Program-made: the position numbers and the translations under genes
Notes under the pieces: model-generated
Databases searched by the model: none
What the model was told of the DNA's origin: nothing
Seen by the model: only the letters and a program-made list of their open reading frames with translations
Assembly (NCBI GenBank): GCA_964393615.1
Contig: CAYMUR010000003.1
Location: 58,873 to 122,872 of the forward strand
Reading direction: 5' to 3'
Length of the DNA stretch: 64,000 nucleotides
From: CAYMUR01 sp964393615
GTDB taxonomy: Bacteria; Planctomycetota; Planctomycetia; Pirellulales; Pirellulaceae
Part shown: positions 45,650-53,281 of the stretch, one piece after another
Position numbering within the stretch: position 1 is the stretch's first letter
Layout of the letters: every line of letters begins with the position of its first letter

Positions 45650-46057
45650 AAAACGCTATAACTCCTTTGACGAGTGCCTTCTGCCTTGTTATAATAGCTA
45701 AAGAGCTTTATTTAGTGAGCGATCGAGGACTTTTAAAGAGGCTGCCGCCTCAGCATTGGAGTCAGATAAGCCACGTAGATTGCCATTGTTGCCTCATTCT
45801 TATTTTATACCCGTGCGTCTACTTTAGTTGGCTATACTGCTCTCCCCACTGTGCTGTCAGCTTTCAGTTGCTGTCTTGTTCGACGTTGCTGGATGCATCA
45901 TGGGGTCTAGCGTTTGCGTTTCCTGTATGAGTTTGACGCTTAGTTCGATTAAACGACCGACTGGGATTCAAACTCGTTGATGGTTTGCGCTGGTTTTTGT
46001 GGCATAAGTGGCACAAACCGTACTGTCGCTCGACAATGTTGTGAGGGAATTCTAGGC
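45650..46057 (+). other. Gene-free stretch with a strong promoter
   Basis: About 400 bases from the octanoyltransferase to the FHA gene. A near-consensus promoter sits at its start, giving either a leader of about 350 bases on the FHA mRNA or a separate RNA. A hairpin gaggc-tgcc-gcctc follows about 55 bases after the promoter. No known RNA family recognised. Confidence 0.5.
45667..45695 (+). promoter_or_regulatory. Near-consensus sigma-70 promoter
   Basis: TTGACG, a 17-base spacer and a perfect TATAAT. This is the best promoter match in the window. The predicted start, near 45702, is about 355 bases upstream of the FHA gene. Confidence 0.65.
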
Positions 46058-46726
46058 ATGCGAGTAAGGCTCAGGGTACTGGAAGGGTCCAAGGCAGGCA
46101 AGCTGCTGCCAATCCAGGAAAACAGGATGTTGATTGGTCGTGGTGAAGACTGTGATTTGCGTCCGCGAACGGGGCTAATCAGCCGACATCATTGTGTGAT
46201 TAACGTTACGGATTCGCAGGTGCTGGTGAAGGATTTAGGGAGTAAAAATGGAACTTATGTCAATGGTAATCGCATCGAAACGGAACAAGGTTTGCAGGCG
46301 AGTGACACGGTTTCCATTGGGCCCTTGAAGTTTGAAGTATTGATTGAACACGGTTCACCGAAACGGCCAGAAGTCAAGGACCTGGCGGATGTCGTTCAGC
46401 GAACTGCACAAGATTCAACGAATGATTTTGATATTAGTTCCTGGCTCGAAGAAGTGGACGAGGAAGAGCGAGATCAGCGTTTTAAGGATCCGGCGACACG
46501 TCAATTCAAAGTCGAAGAAACAAATAGTCTTTCCGTTCCAGAAGGAAGTGTGGAAAAGTTGGATGAGGTTCCTGCTGAAAACATTTCCAAGGCGGAAGTT
46601 AAGAAGAAAAACAAGAAGAAAAAAGAATTTGGTAAACTGCCCCAGGCGGCGAAATTACCACAACAGCACAAGAGCAGCCAAGATGCCGCTCAGGACATGC
46701 TAAAAAAACTCTTTAGCAAAGGCTAG
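46058..46726 (+). CDS. FHA-domain protein
   Basis: A 222-residue cytoplasmic protein. An N-terminal FHA domain (about 3-95) binds phosphothreonine: MLIGRGEDCDLRPRTGLISRHHCVI, VLVKDLGSKNGTYVNG, with Gly-Arg, Ser-Arg-His and Asn-Gly-Thr binding residues intact. Residues 110-160 are acidic (WLEEVDEEERD), the tail is Lys-rich (KAEVKKKNKKKKEFG) and ends DMLKKLFSKG. It may read out Ser/Thr kinases of the kind found at 20.2 kb, which is inference. The in-frame frame extends upstream, but ATG at 46058, starting MRVRLRVLEGSKAGK, matches domain borders. Confidence 0.87.
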   Translation: MRVRLRVLEGSKAGKLLPIQENRMLIGRGEDCDLRPRTGLISRHHCVINVTDSQVLVKDLGSKNGTYVNGNRIETEQGLQASDTVSIGPLKFEVLIEHGSPKRPEVKDLADVVQRTAQDSTNDFDISSWLEEVDEEERDQRFKDPATRQFKVEETNSLSVPEGSVEKLDEVPAENISKAEVKKKNKKKKEFGKLPQAAKLPQQHKSSQDAAQDMLKKLFSKG

Positions 46727-47023
46727 GCCGTATCTCGGCCCTGCTCGATGCCTCCGGTCCGGTCGTATCAATCGTGCTATCTGCAACGTTCTCTTGCCGG
46801 TTTTGCCCTAATTTTTCTTTCGAGCCGAAAAATTGCTTTTTCCGTTTACTTTACCAGATCCGCACATCTTGCCTATTCGCTTTATTTTATGAGCCGTGCA
46901 CACCGATGTCAGTCATGTCGCTTTTGTTTGGCGGCTGCTGGCAAACGGATTTGCCCTCATTTGGCAAATATGACTCACCGGCACGAAATGTTGTGCCCAG
47001 TTCACGAAGGGGAGTATTCATCC
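46727..47023 (+). other. Gap with an open in-frame extension
   Basis: About 300 bases. The frame of the next gene is open back to 46748 and includes a Cys-rich run (CQSCRFC, CPH, CPVH) after an ATG at 46889. The strong ribosome-binding site at 47010 argues against these residues being translated, but a longer zinc-binding form cannot be excluded. Confidence 0.4.
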
Positions 47024-47440
47024 GTGGCCACACCACTCCAGAAAAACGATATTGAAATCCCAATCGATCGACGAACCAAGGCGGAAAGGCGATCCCCAGT
47101 TGATCGTCGGGAAAATGACGTGCCCGTAGCCGAAGAACGACGGACTGGAGAGCGCAGAAAGGTGGCACGACGTCGACAGATCGATCCAACGACCTGTGAA
47201 CGTGACTATACCAACGACGAACTTGAGTTTATGCACGCACTGGACGACTACAAGCGTGTGAATGGGCGTATGTTTCCCACTTGCAGTGAGATTCTAGAAG
47301 TTGTCAATAAATTGGGTTATCAAAAAAGGATTTCAGACGAATTGTCTTTTCCGGATGAGAGCTTGATAACGGATGACGTTATCCGTTCAGACGATCCGTT
47401 AGAGGAGAGGGCAGAGCAGGATTCGTCAACGGTCGATTAA
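47024..47440 (+). CDS. Small Arg/Glu-rich conserved hypothetical protein
   Basis: A 138-residue soluble protein. The first half is a highly charged run of DRR repeats (IDRRTKAERRSPVDRREND, ERRTGERRKVARRRQ); the second half is a compact motif, IDPTTCERDYTNDELEFMHA, then DYKRVNGRMFPTCSEILEVV and NKLGYQK, followed by an acidic tail. The second half reads like a helix-turn-helix-sized domain that I recall from planctomycete genomes without a known function. GTG at 47024 is chosen because GGGGAG lies eight bases upstream; the frame is open further upstream. It sits between an FHA gene and a TPR lipoprotein gene on the same strand. Confidence 0.7.
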   Translation: MATPLQKNDIEIPIDRRTKAERRSPVDRRENDVPVAEERRTGERRKVARRRQIDPTTCERDYTNDELEFMHALDDYKRVNGRMFPTCSEILEVVNKLGYQKRISDELSFPDESLITDDVIRSDDPLEERAEQDSSTVD

Positions 47441-47728
47441 GTGGGCATTGTGTACAGGACCATGCGGTACCTGTGCAAAATGCTACCAATGATAGTGCCT
47501 GCAAGGTTGGTGCGCCATTGGACGGATTCTGGAAATACGCCCCGGTGCCTGGTTGTACATTGATTCCAGCATTGCCCTAACGACGGTCAGTGGTTACTCT
47601 CTGCAGCCACTTGCCGTCTATTGATCTTACGCTCTTTGTGGCTCGTTGGCGGCTGCGTGTTAAACCGGCCGTATTTTTCTCACTTCGTGTACTCCACCGT
47701 CATTCAAGGTAGTGCTGTGTACCGGAAA

Positions 47729-48475
47729 ATGAAATTAACCACCTGCCATAGAGCGGGAAAGAAAATCAGGGGATTAGCTGTTCTGAGTTTGTTGGTTGGC
47801 CTTTTGGCGAGTGGTTGTGGTGTCGCCGGTCGCAACTACAACATGCAAGGTGTACGAATGTATCAGCAAGGTCAACATCATGCGGCGGTCCAAAAATTTC
47901 AACAAGCTATCAATCGCAGGCCAAACGAAGCAGATGGATATTACAATTTGGCGGCAACTTACCATCAATTGGGAGCACGAAACACTGACCAGTCTTATCT
48001 GAAACAATCAGAAACGCTTTACAATCAGTCACTGCAGTACGATCCAAACCATACAGGTGCCTATCGTGGTTTAGCCGTATTGCTTGTCGAAACAGGGCGT
48101 CGTGAAAGTGCTTTCCGGCTTCTCGAGGGATGGTCCAACCGTCAACCTCATGTGGCCGATGCCAAAGTCGAATTGGCCCGGTTGTACGAGGAATTTGATG
48201 ACAAGGAGGCTGCAAAGCGGTATTTGGAAGACGCGTTGGTGTCCGACACTAACAATGCCCGTGCCTGGGCGGCGCTCGCTAAACTGCGAGAAGAAGCAGG
48301 GGACGATGCTCAATCGCTGGCCAACTACCAGCGTTCGTATCAGATCAATTCGTTACAGCCCCAGGTTGCCGAACGAATTGCGTCTCTACAAAAAAAAATG
48401 GGTGTTATCGCGGCACCCGCCCCAGTTGCGGGGACGCGTGTTGCCACCCAGCCTTGGGTCCCGAGAACCTATTAA
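47729..48475 (+). CDS. TPR-repeat lipoprotein
   Basis: A 248-residue predicted lipoprotein. Signal: basic MKLTTCHRAGKKIRG, hydrophobic LAVLSLLVGLL, lipobox ASGC. About five TPR-like repeats follow (GVRMYQQGQHHAAVQKFQQAI, YYNLAATYHQLGAR, AYRGLAVLLVETGRRESAFRLL, VELARLYEEFDDKEAAKRYL, AWAALAKLREEAGDDAQSL). The last 30 residues are Pro/Val-rich. TPR lipoproteins act as scaffolds, for example in pilus or envelope assembly; no partner is visible here. ATG at 47729 is preferred to the upstream in-frame start at 47621 because it puts the signal peptide first. Confidence 0.83.
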   Translation: MKLTTCHRAGKKIRGLAVLSLLVGLLASGCGVAGRNYNMQGVRMYQQGQHHAAVQKFQQAINRRPNEADGYYNLAATYHQLGARNTDQSYLKQSETLYNQSLQYDPNHTGAYRGLAVLLVETGRRESAFRLLEGWSNRQPHVADAKVELARLYEEFDDKEAAKRYLEDALVSDTNNARAWAALAKLREEAGDDAQSLANYQRSYQINSLQPQVAERIASLQKKMGVIAAPAPVAGTRVATQPWVPRTY

Positions 48476-48776
48476 ATTGCGTCGGAAACATCTAGCGAAT
48501 CAATCGGGACTCCTATTCACCAAAGTGTTCTACCAATGAACGCTGTGGGGCGTTGGACTGGCTAGTATGCGCCGGATTGGATGTGGTGTTTCAAGTATCG
48601 CAACCGTAGCGAAGATAGAATATCCTGGTTTTCCCTTCCCTGGAAGAGTCTGTCTGACTCCTTCTATTTCACGACAAGAGCAAGTAGAATGGCAAGGGTA
48701 TTTTAAAAGATTGTGTCTATCCCTGGCTCCCGTTGCTCTGCCACAACGATCAGTGGTTTGTGAAAAGCCACCAATG
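48476..48776 (+). other. Gap before serC
   Basis: About 300 bases. The serC frame stays open back to 48567, but those residues do not resemble any SerC N terminus. No promoter hexamer pair or terminator was convincing. Confidence 0.4.
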
Positions 48777-49895
48777 ATGACTGAACGTGTATTTAATTTT
48801 TCGCCGGGTCCAGCCGTCTTGCCCCTCCCGGTGATCGAACAGATTAGACAAGACATGGTAGCTTTACCCGGGACCGGTTGTTCGATTCTTGAGTTAAGCC
48901 ATCGTGGATCTGCATTTTTACAAATTCTGGCACAAGCCAAAGCAGACTTGATCCAACTGATGCAAATTCCCGACAATTACCGCATTGTGTTTTTGCAAGG
49001 TGGTTCACGGATGCAGTTTTCCATGGTACCCATGAACCTGTTGCGCGGGGCTTCCCAGCCGGCTGATTATCTGGTTACGGGCTCATGGGGTAGTAAAGCC
49101 ATGCAGGAGGCAAAACGTGAAGGAGAGGTTCGTGCCGTATGGAATGGTGCCAGTTCGAATTTTGATCGACTCCCAGCACCCTCGGAATGGGCCGTGAACC
49201 CGCAATCGCCGTATCTGCATTTTACCTCCAATGAAACGATTCAGGGGGTCCAGTTTGGTAATGAACCAGAAGTGGGGCGGGTGCCCCTGGTCTGTGATGC
49301 ATCAAGTGATTTCCTGAGTCGCCCTATCCCGTTCGAAAAGTATGGGTTGATCTATGCGTGTGCACAGAAAAATGCAGGGCCAGCCGGGGTGACTATCGTA
49401 GTGATTCGGGAAGATTTGCTCGAAAGAAGCTCCGGTCATTTGCCTGGTTACCTTAACTATGACAACCATGTTCAGGAAGACTCGTTGTACAATACGCCGC
49501 CCACATTTGGAGTGTATGTTGTTGGCTTGGTTGTGCGTTGGCTACTGGAAGAGATTGGGGGCCTCAGGAAGATGGATCAGATCAACCAGCAGAAAGCTAG
49601 CCATTTGTATGAGGTATTGGACAATTCGGAGGGATTTTATCAAGGTCATGCACAAGCACCGTGCCGGTCTAAGATGAACGTCACGTTCCGCCTTCCCTCC
49701 GATGAATTACAGCAACAATTTTTGCAACAAGCTCAGGACCGCAAGCTACATAATCTTAAGGGACATCGTAGTGTCGGTGGCATCCGTGCCTCGATTTACA
49801 ACGCGATACCCCTCGAAGGGGTCACCTTGCTGCGAGACTTTATGCAGGAATTTTGTGACACGCATCGTAGTTTTGTAGGATTGACTAACTCTTAA
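48777..49895 (+). CDS. serC: Phosphoserine aminotransferase
   Basis: A 372-residue class V PLP aminotransferase that converts 3-phosphohydroxypyruvate to phosphoserine with glutamate. Hallmarks: VFNFSPGPAVLPLPVIEQI, ELSHRGSAFLQI, FLQGGSRMQFSMVPMNLL, GSWGSKAMQEAK, DASSDFLSRPI, the PLP Lys in IYACAQKNAGPAGVTIVVI and the C-terminal HRSVGGIRASIYNAIP. The start at 48777 (or the ATG just before it) matches other SerC proteins. serA follows after 32 bases, so both serine-pathway enzymes are likely co-transcribed. Confidence 0.96.
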   Translation: MTERVFNFSPGPAVLPLPVIEQIRQDMVALPGTGCSILELSHRGSAFLQILAQAKADLIQLMQIPDNYRIVFLQGGSRMQFSMVPMNLLRGASQPADYLVTGSWGSKAMQEAKREGEVRAVWNGASSNFDRLPAPSEWAVNPQSPYLHFTSNETIQGVQFGNEPEVGRVPLVCDASSDFLSRPIPFEKYGLIYACAQKNAGPAGVTIVVIREDLLERSSGHLPGYLNYDNHVQEDSLYNTPPTFGVYVVGLVVRWLLEEIGGLRKMDQINQQKASHLYEVLDNSEGFYQGHAQAPCRSKMNVTFRLPSDELQQQFLQQAQDRKLHNLKGHRSVGGIRASIYNAIPLEGVTLLRDFMQEFCDTHRSFVGLTNS

Positions 49896-49927
49896 AATAA
49901 ATCGAATAGTACCACAACTGTTGTAAC

Positions 49928-51547
49928 ATGCATCGCGTTATCGTTCTTGACAATCTTGCATCCCAAGGCCTGGAATTGTTGCACGCTGCTGACTCCGTGG
50001 AACACGAAGTCCAGACAGGATTAAAAGGCATCGATCTCCAACAGGCTTTGGCGGAATTTGACGGCGCTATTTGTCGTAGTGGTGTACAGATTACCGAAGA
50101 AACATTAGAGGGAAACCGACGGCTCAAAGCGATCGTGCGGGCCGGTGTAGGAACGGACAATATTGACCGCGCTGCTGCTACGCGGTCGGGTATTGTCGTC
50201 ATGAATACGCCTACTGGAAATACGTTGAGCACGGCCGAACATGCCTTTGCATTGATGTTGGCCTTGTCGCGTAATCTTTACCCTGCCTACCAGAGTCTTG
50301 TTGAAGGCCGTTGGGAACGAAAGCAGTTCACTGGTTCTCAGTTGGCTGACAAAACGCTGGGTATTGTAGGTCTGGGCCGGATTGGACAGGAAGTCGCAAA
50401 ACGTGCAACGGGATTTGAAATGCAGATCGTAGGGTACGATCCTTTTATCTCACAAGAACGAGCAAGTGAACTGGGAATCGAACTTGTCGATACGGTTCAC
50501 GACATGCTTCCTCGAGTAGACTATCTTACCGTGCACACTCCATTAACGCCGGAAACGAAAAACCTGATTAGTACGCCGGAAATTTCGATGTTGAAACCTG
50601 GTGCACGACTGATCAACTGTGCTCGAGGAGGGATTTACGACGAATTGGCTTTGGCGGAGGGTCTTCAGAGTGGGCAATTGGCCGGTGTGGCGTTGGACGT
50701 CTTTCCAGAAGAACCGTGTACCAATAGTCCACTTTTTGGACTCGATGGAGTGCTTTGTTCTCCCCACCTTGGTGCCAGCACCGAAGAGGCACAAATTCAG
50801 GTAGCGGTCGAGGCAGTCCAATTGTTGATCCGCTTTCTGGTCAGTGGGGAAATTCGCCATGCGGTCAATGTCTCTTCGCTTGCTCCAAAAACACTTACCA
50901 GTCTTCGTGGATACCTGGACGTCGCCTATCGGTTGGGTTTGATGATGGCACAGCTTCACCGGGGTAGTTCTTCCCAATGCCGTTTGATCTATCGTGGAGA
51001 AGTTGCCGACAAAGATACCCGCCTCCTCTCCTCAGCCTTTTGCGCTGGGCTGATCGAAGCAGCAATGGACGAAGAAGTGAACATTGTTAATTCAGAGTTG
51101 TTACTTCGCGAACGTGGCGTTGACTTGGCGGCAGAGAACCATAGTGAAAAAGGTGCTTTTACGAGTTCTATTGTGGCGACGCTGGAGTCCGATCAGACAT
51201 CTTCAACGCTCGGCGGGACGATCTTTGGTAACGATATGCCAAGGTTGTTTCGTGTCGGTGACTATCGGTTCGAGGCTTACTTGGATGGAGTTCTGCTCGT
51301 TTTTTATCATCGGGACGTTCCTGGAATAATTGGCTCAGTTGGTACCACATTGGGTTCCCACCATGTCAACATTGCCCAGATGGCGGTTGGTCGATCCGAT
51401 CCCGGTGGAGAAGCGGTTGGTGTTCTCAACCTGGACAGTGCGCCTTCTGACTTGGCGCTACAAGATGTCCTCGCAAATCCTGACATCACCGATTTACGTG
51501 TGATCCGTCTGCCACGTGCAGGGCAGCTTCCGTCCTGGCTGCAATAG
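49928..51547 (+). CDS. serA: D-3-phosphoglycerate dehydrogenase
   Basis: A 539-residue long-form SerA that oxidises 3-phosphoglycerate to 3-phosphohydroxypyruvate with NAD. Order: substrate domain (RVIVLDNLASQGLELL), NAD-binding Rossmann fold (GIVGLGRIGQEVAKRA, YDPFI), catalytic Arg/Glu/His (INCARGGIYDELAL, DVFPEEP, SPHLGASTEEAQ), the ASB domain (about 320-450) and a C-terminal ACT domain (LVFYHRDVPGIIGSVGTTLG, NIAQMAVGR) that in relatives binds serine as feedback inhibitor. With gcv genes nearby it links serine, glycine and one-carbon metabolism. Confidence 0.96.
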   Translation: MHRVIVLDNLASQGLELLHAADSVEHEVQTGLKGIDLQQALAEFDGAICRSGVQITEETLEGNRRLKAIVRAGVGTDNIDRAAATRSGIVVMNTPTGNTLSTAEHAFALMLALSRNLYPAYQSLVEGRWERKQFTGSQLADKTLGIVGLGRIGQEVAKRATGFEMQIVGYDPFISQERASELGIELVDTVHDMLPRVDYLTVHTPLTPETKNLISTPEISMLKPGARLINCARGGIYDELALAEGLQSGQLAGVALDVFPEEPCTNSPLFGLDGVLCSPHLGASTEEAQIQVAVEAVQLLIRFLVSGEIRHAVNVSSLAPKTLTSLRGYLDVAYRLGLMMAQLHRGSSSQCRLIYRGEVADKDTRLLSSAFCAGLIEAAMDEEVNIVNSELLLRERGVDLAAENHSEKGAFTSSIVATLESDQTSSTLGGTIFGNDMPRLFRVGDYRFEAYLDGVLLVFYHRDVPGIIGSVGTTLGSHHVNIAQMAVGRSDPGGEAVGVLNLDSAPSDLALQDVLANPDITDLRVIRLPRAGQLPSWLQ

Positions 51548-51818
51548 GATGAACGCTACCAGAGTGGTTCAGGATTTGTGCTCCAGTTAAATTCTATTGT
51601 GGTTGGTTCTGTTTGACTGGGCACTGCGGTCCACAAAATGTTTGGTCTGTCTGCGAATGGCTTCCACAGTATTTTGCCATCCACGTTTCTCAGGTCTTGA
51701 ATTGCTTTTTAAAATATACTGTCTCAGACTACCCTTCGAAAACGAGTGAATCAATGAATGATGCACCATCGTTGTCGTTTTAATGGTTTGTGCTCAATGA
51801 CAGGCAGACGCGTAGTCG

Positions 51819-52493
51819 TCAGGCAGGTTCCAGATTCAATTTTCGGAAACAATCTTCTAGTAGACGTTGGCAGCGATATTGGACGGTGGACTTAGAAATG
51901 TCTAATTTCTCTGAAATCTGTTCCATTGTCAGGCCTTGTTGTCGCAGCTGTATGATGTCACGGTTCGTGCCGTGTTGATTTTTTAACCATTGTTCCATGT
52001 TTGTTTGGGCTTCGGCAGTTAGCAGGGCTTCGACGGGGCCCTCTGTGTTGTTGACCTGAATTTCGGCGAAAGCACGTTCTATTAATTTCGATTTTCTGGA
52101 GTCTGCCCGTATCCAGTCGACAAAAGTGTTCCGCGTGGCGCGTGCCAGATAAGCATTTTGGGACGTACTAGCCAGCAGTCCGATCTTGTCCCAACGTCCG
52201 ACGATTTTGATCATGGTGTCCTGGACAACGTCATCACATGTGGCAGGACAGCTTATATAGGTGGAGGCGATGTCATGAACGACATCATAGAGCTGCTCAA
52301 TATCGCTAGCCAGCAGGCGACGATGTTCGAGTGATTCAAATGTTAAACTTTGCCGTTTATGACGGTAGTTTTTCGAATTTGCCAGTCCTTGTTGTGCCAG
52401 TCCTTGTTGTGCCAGTCGTTGTTGTGCCAGTCGTTGTTGTGCCAGTCGTTGTTGTGGCAGTCGTTGTTGTGGCAGTCCTTGTTGTGGCAGCAT
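51819..52493 (-). CDS. ECF-like sigma factor with N-terminal pentapeptide repeats and LEPRxLL-like motif
   Basis: A 224-residue protein. Residues 2-40 are seven tandem QQ(R/G)L(P/A) pentapeptides encoded by a 15-bp repeat. Residues 41-64 read KNYRHKRQSLTFESLEHRRL and LAS, matching the basic stretch plus LEPRxLL-type motif found at the N terminus of large planctomycete surface proteins. Residues 66-150 are sigma region 2 (IEQLYDVVHDIA, CDDVVQDTMIKIV, ATRNTFVDWIR) and 165-224 region 4 with a helix-turn-helix (GLTMEQISEKLDISKSTVQYR). The combination in one frame without a break is odd. No anti-sigma gene is adjacent. An alternative start inside the fused part is not obvious: no ATG lies between the repeat and region 2. 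Confidence 0.82.
   Translation of the reverse strand: MLPQQGLPQQRLPQQRLAQQRLAQQRLAQQGLAQQGLANSKNYRHKRQSLTFESLEHRRLLASDIEQLYDVVHDIASTYISCPATCDDVVQDTMIKIVGRWDKIGLLASTSQNAYLARATRNTFVDWIRADSRKSKLIERAFAEIQVNNTEGPVEALLTAEAQTNMEQWLKNQHGTNRDIIQLRQQGLTMEQISEKLDISKSTVQYRCQRLLEDCFRKLNLEPA
52381..52490. repeat. 15-bp tandem repeat, seven copies
   Basis: Seven full 15-bp units (gccagtcgttgttgt and variants ending the triplet as cc or cg, and starting gcc or ggc) plus a partial eighth. They encode QQ(R/G)L(P/A) pentapeptides at the N terminus of the sigma factor. The variants group by position, as expected for stepwise duplication. Copy number is likely to vary between strains. Confidence 0.95.
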
Positions 52494-52916
52494 AGTGTTT
52501 CCCGGTTGTCACGATGAGAATATATATAAAAAAAGGCAGTTACGAAGTGCGGAGAATGCTTGCTACATGGAAATCAGTAAAATTCATCCGAGAAATCCAG
52601 GAATGTTTTCTGGGGACTAGCTGATAATTTTTGTGTGTCCTTCTGACACTTGCTAAAAGGCTGTCCAGTCCAGGCCAACTAGGAAACCCCCCTTTGGAGT
52701 GATTGTAACGAATTCTTCGTAAATTTTACAAAAAAATCCTGGTCGTGGAATCGTGGGAAACGTCTTTGTAAGGGATGTCTAGGAATACTCGCACCCGTTA
52801 ACGTCATGCCGGAAGGGCGTTTCGTTACATAATGTTGTGCCAGTTACCGATTTATGAAATAGGTTGACCGCCCCAATTTCTTTCCCTGATAGCTTGAATC
52901 GCAACAACGAGCCGAT
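52494..52916. other. Divergent intergenic region
   Basis: About 420 bases between the minus-strand sigma factor and the plus-strand GAF-HlyD gene. An AT-rich run at 52519-52536 (on the sigma factor side) is a likely promoter. No -35/-10 pair was clear enough to name. Confidence 0.45.
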
Positions 52917-53201
52917 ATGACCAGTGAACAACCGAATAACCCGGAATCGGCCGGATTGGACCGCAATCGCCCTGCCGGTGGACAGGCTTCGGACTCTCAC
53001 GACGCGCAGCGCGCAGAAGCCGGCCAGCAGGCCGATTCATCTGGTGCCGCGCCTGCAGCGATGGGTACCGAGCAGGTAACAGGAGCATCATCGGAGGACA
53101 GGCTTGTCGAACAGACCAAGCAGCAGATCCGGTCATTGGTTCGTGAAATCGCACAGTTGGCTCAGTCGGATATCGAACCCAATGAGTTTTTTGAGGGATA
53201 G
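52917..53201 (+). CDS. N-terminal fragment of the GAF-HlyD secretion protein (broken by assembly gap)
   Basis: 94 codons, MTSEQPNNPESAGLDRNRP and on: an acidic, Gln/Ala-rich disordered start, then a helix (EQTKQQIRSLVREIAQLAQSD) and NEFFEG before a TAG. The last 14 bases before that stop recur right after the N-run in the same reading phase, where they continue into SMVRVVSALAAEGGAIWMLD. The stop is therefore very likely an artefact and this is the true N terminus of the following gene. Joined, the protein would have about 734 residues. Confidence 0.75.
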   Translation: MTSEQPNNPESAGLDRNRPAGGQASDSHDAQRAEAGQQADSSGAAPAAMGTEQVTGASSEDRLVEQTKQQIRSLVREIAQLAQSDIEPNEFFEG

Positions 53202-53255
53202 GTGCCAAATGTCGTCTCAGAGGTACCCCAAGGAGCGCAAAAAGGTGAAAAAGGC

Positions 53256-53265
53256 NNNNNNNNNN
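53256..53265. other. Assembly gap (10 N) with duplicated flanks
   Basis: Ten Ns. gttttttgagggat occurs at 53186-53199 and again at 53266-53279, so two contigs that overlap by at least 14 bases appear to have been joined with a spacer instead of merged. The 56 bases 53200-53255 would then be a false contig end. Confidence 0.85.
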
Positions 53266-53281
53266 GTTTTTTGAGGGATCC

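Noticed and set aside
45940..45990. tRNA-like T-arm (gggattcaaactcg)
   Set aside because: No matching acceptor, D or anticodon arms could be built around it on either strand.
52381..52490. CRISPR-like repeat array
   Set aside because: Units are contiguous with no unique spacers and encode a pentapeptide repeat in frame with the sigma factor.
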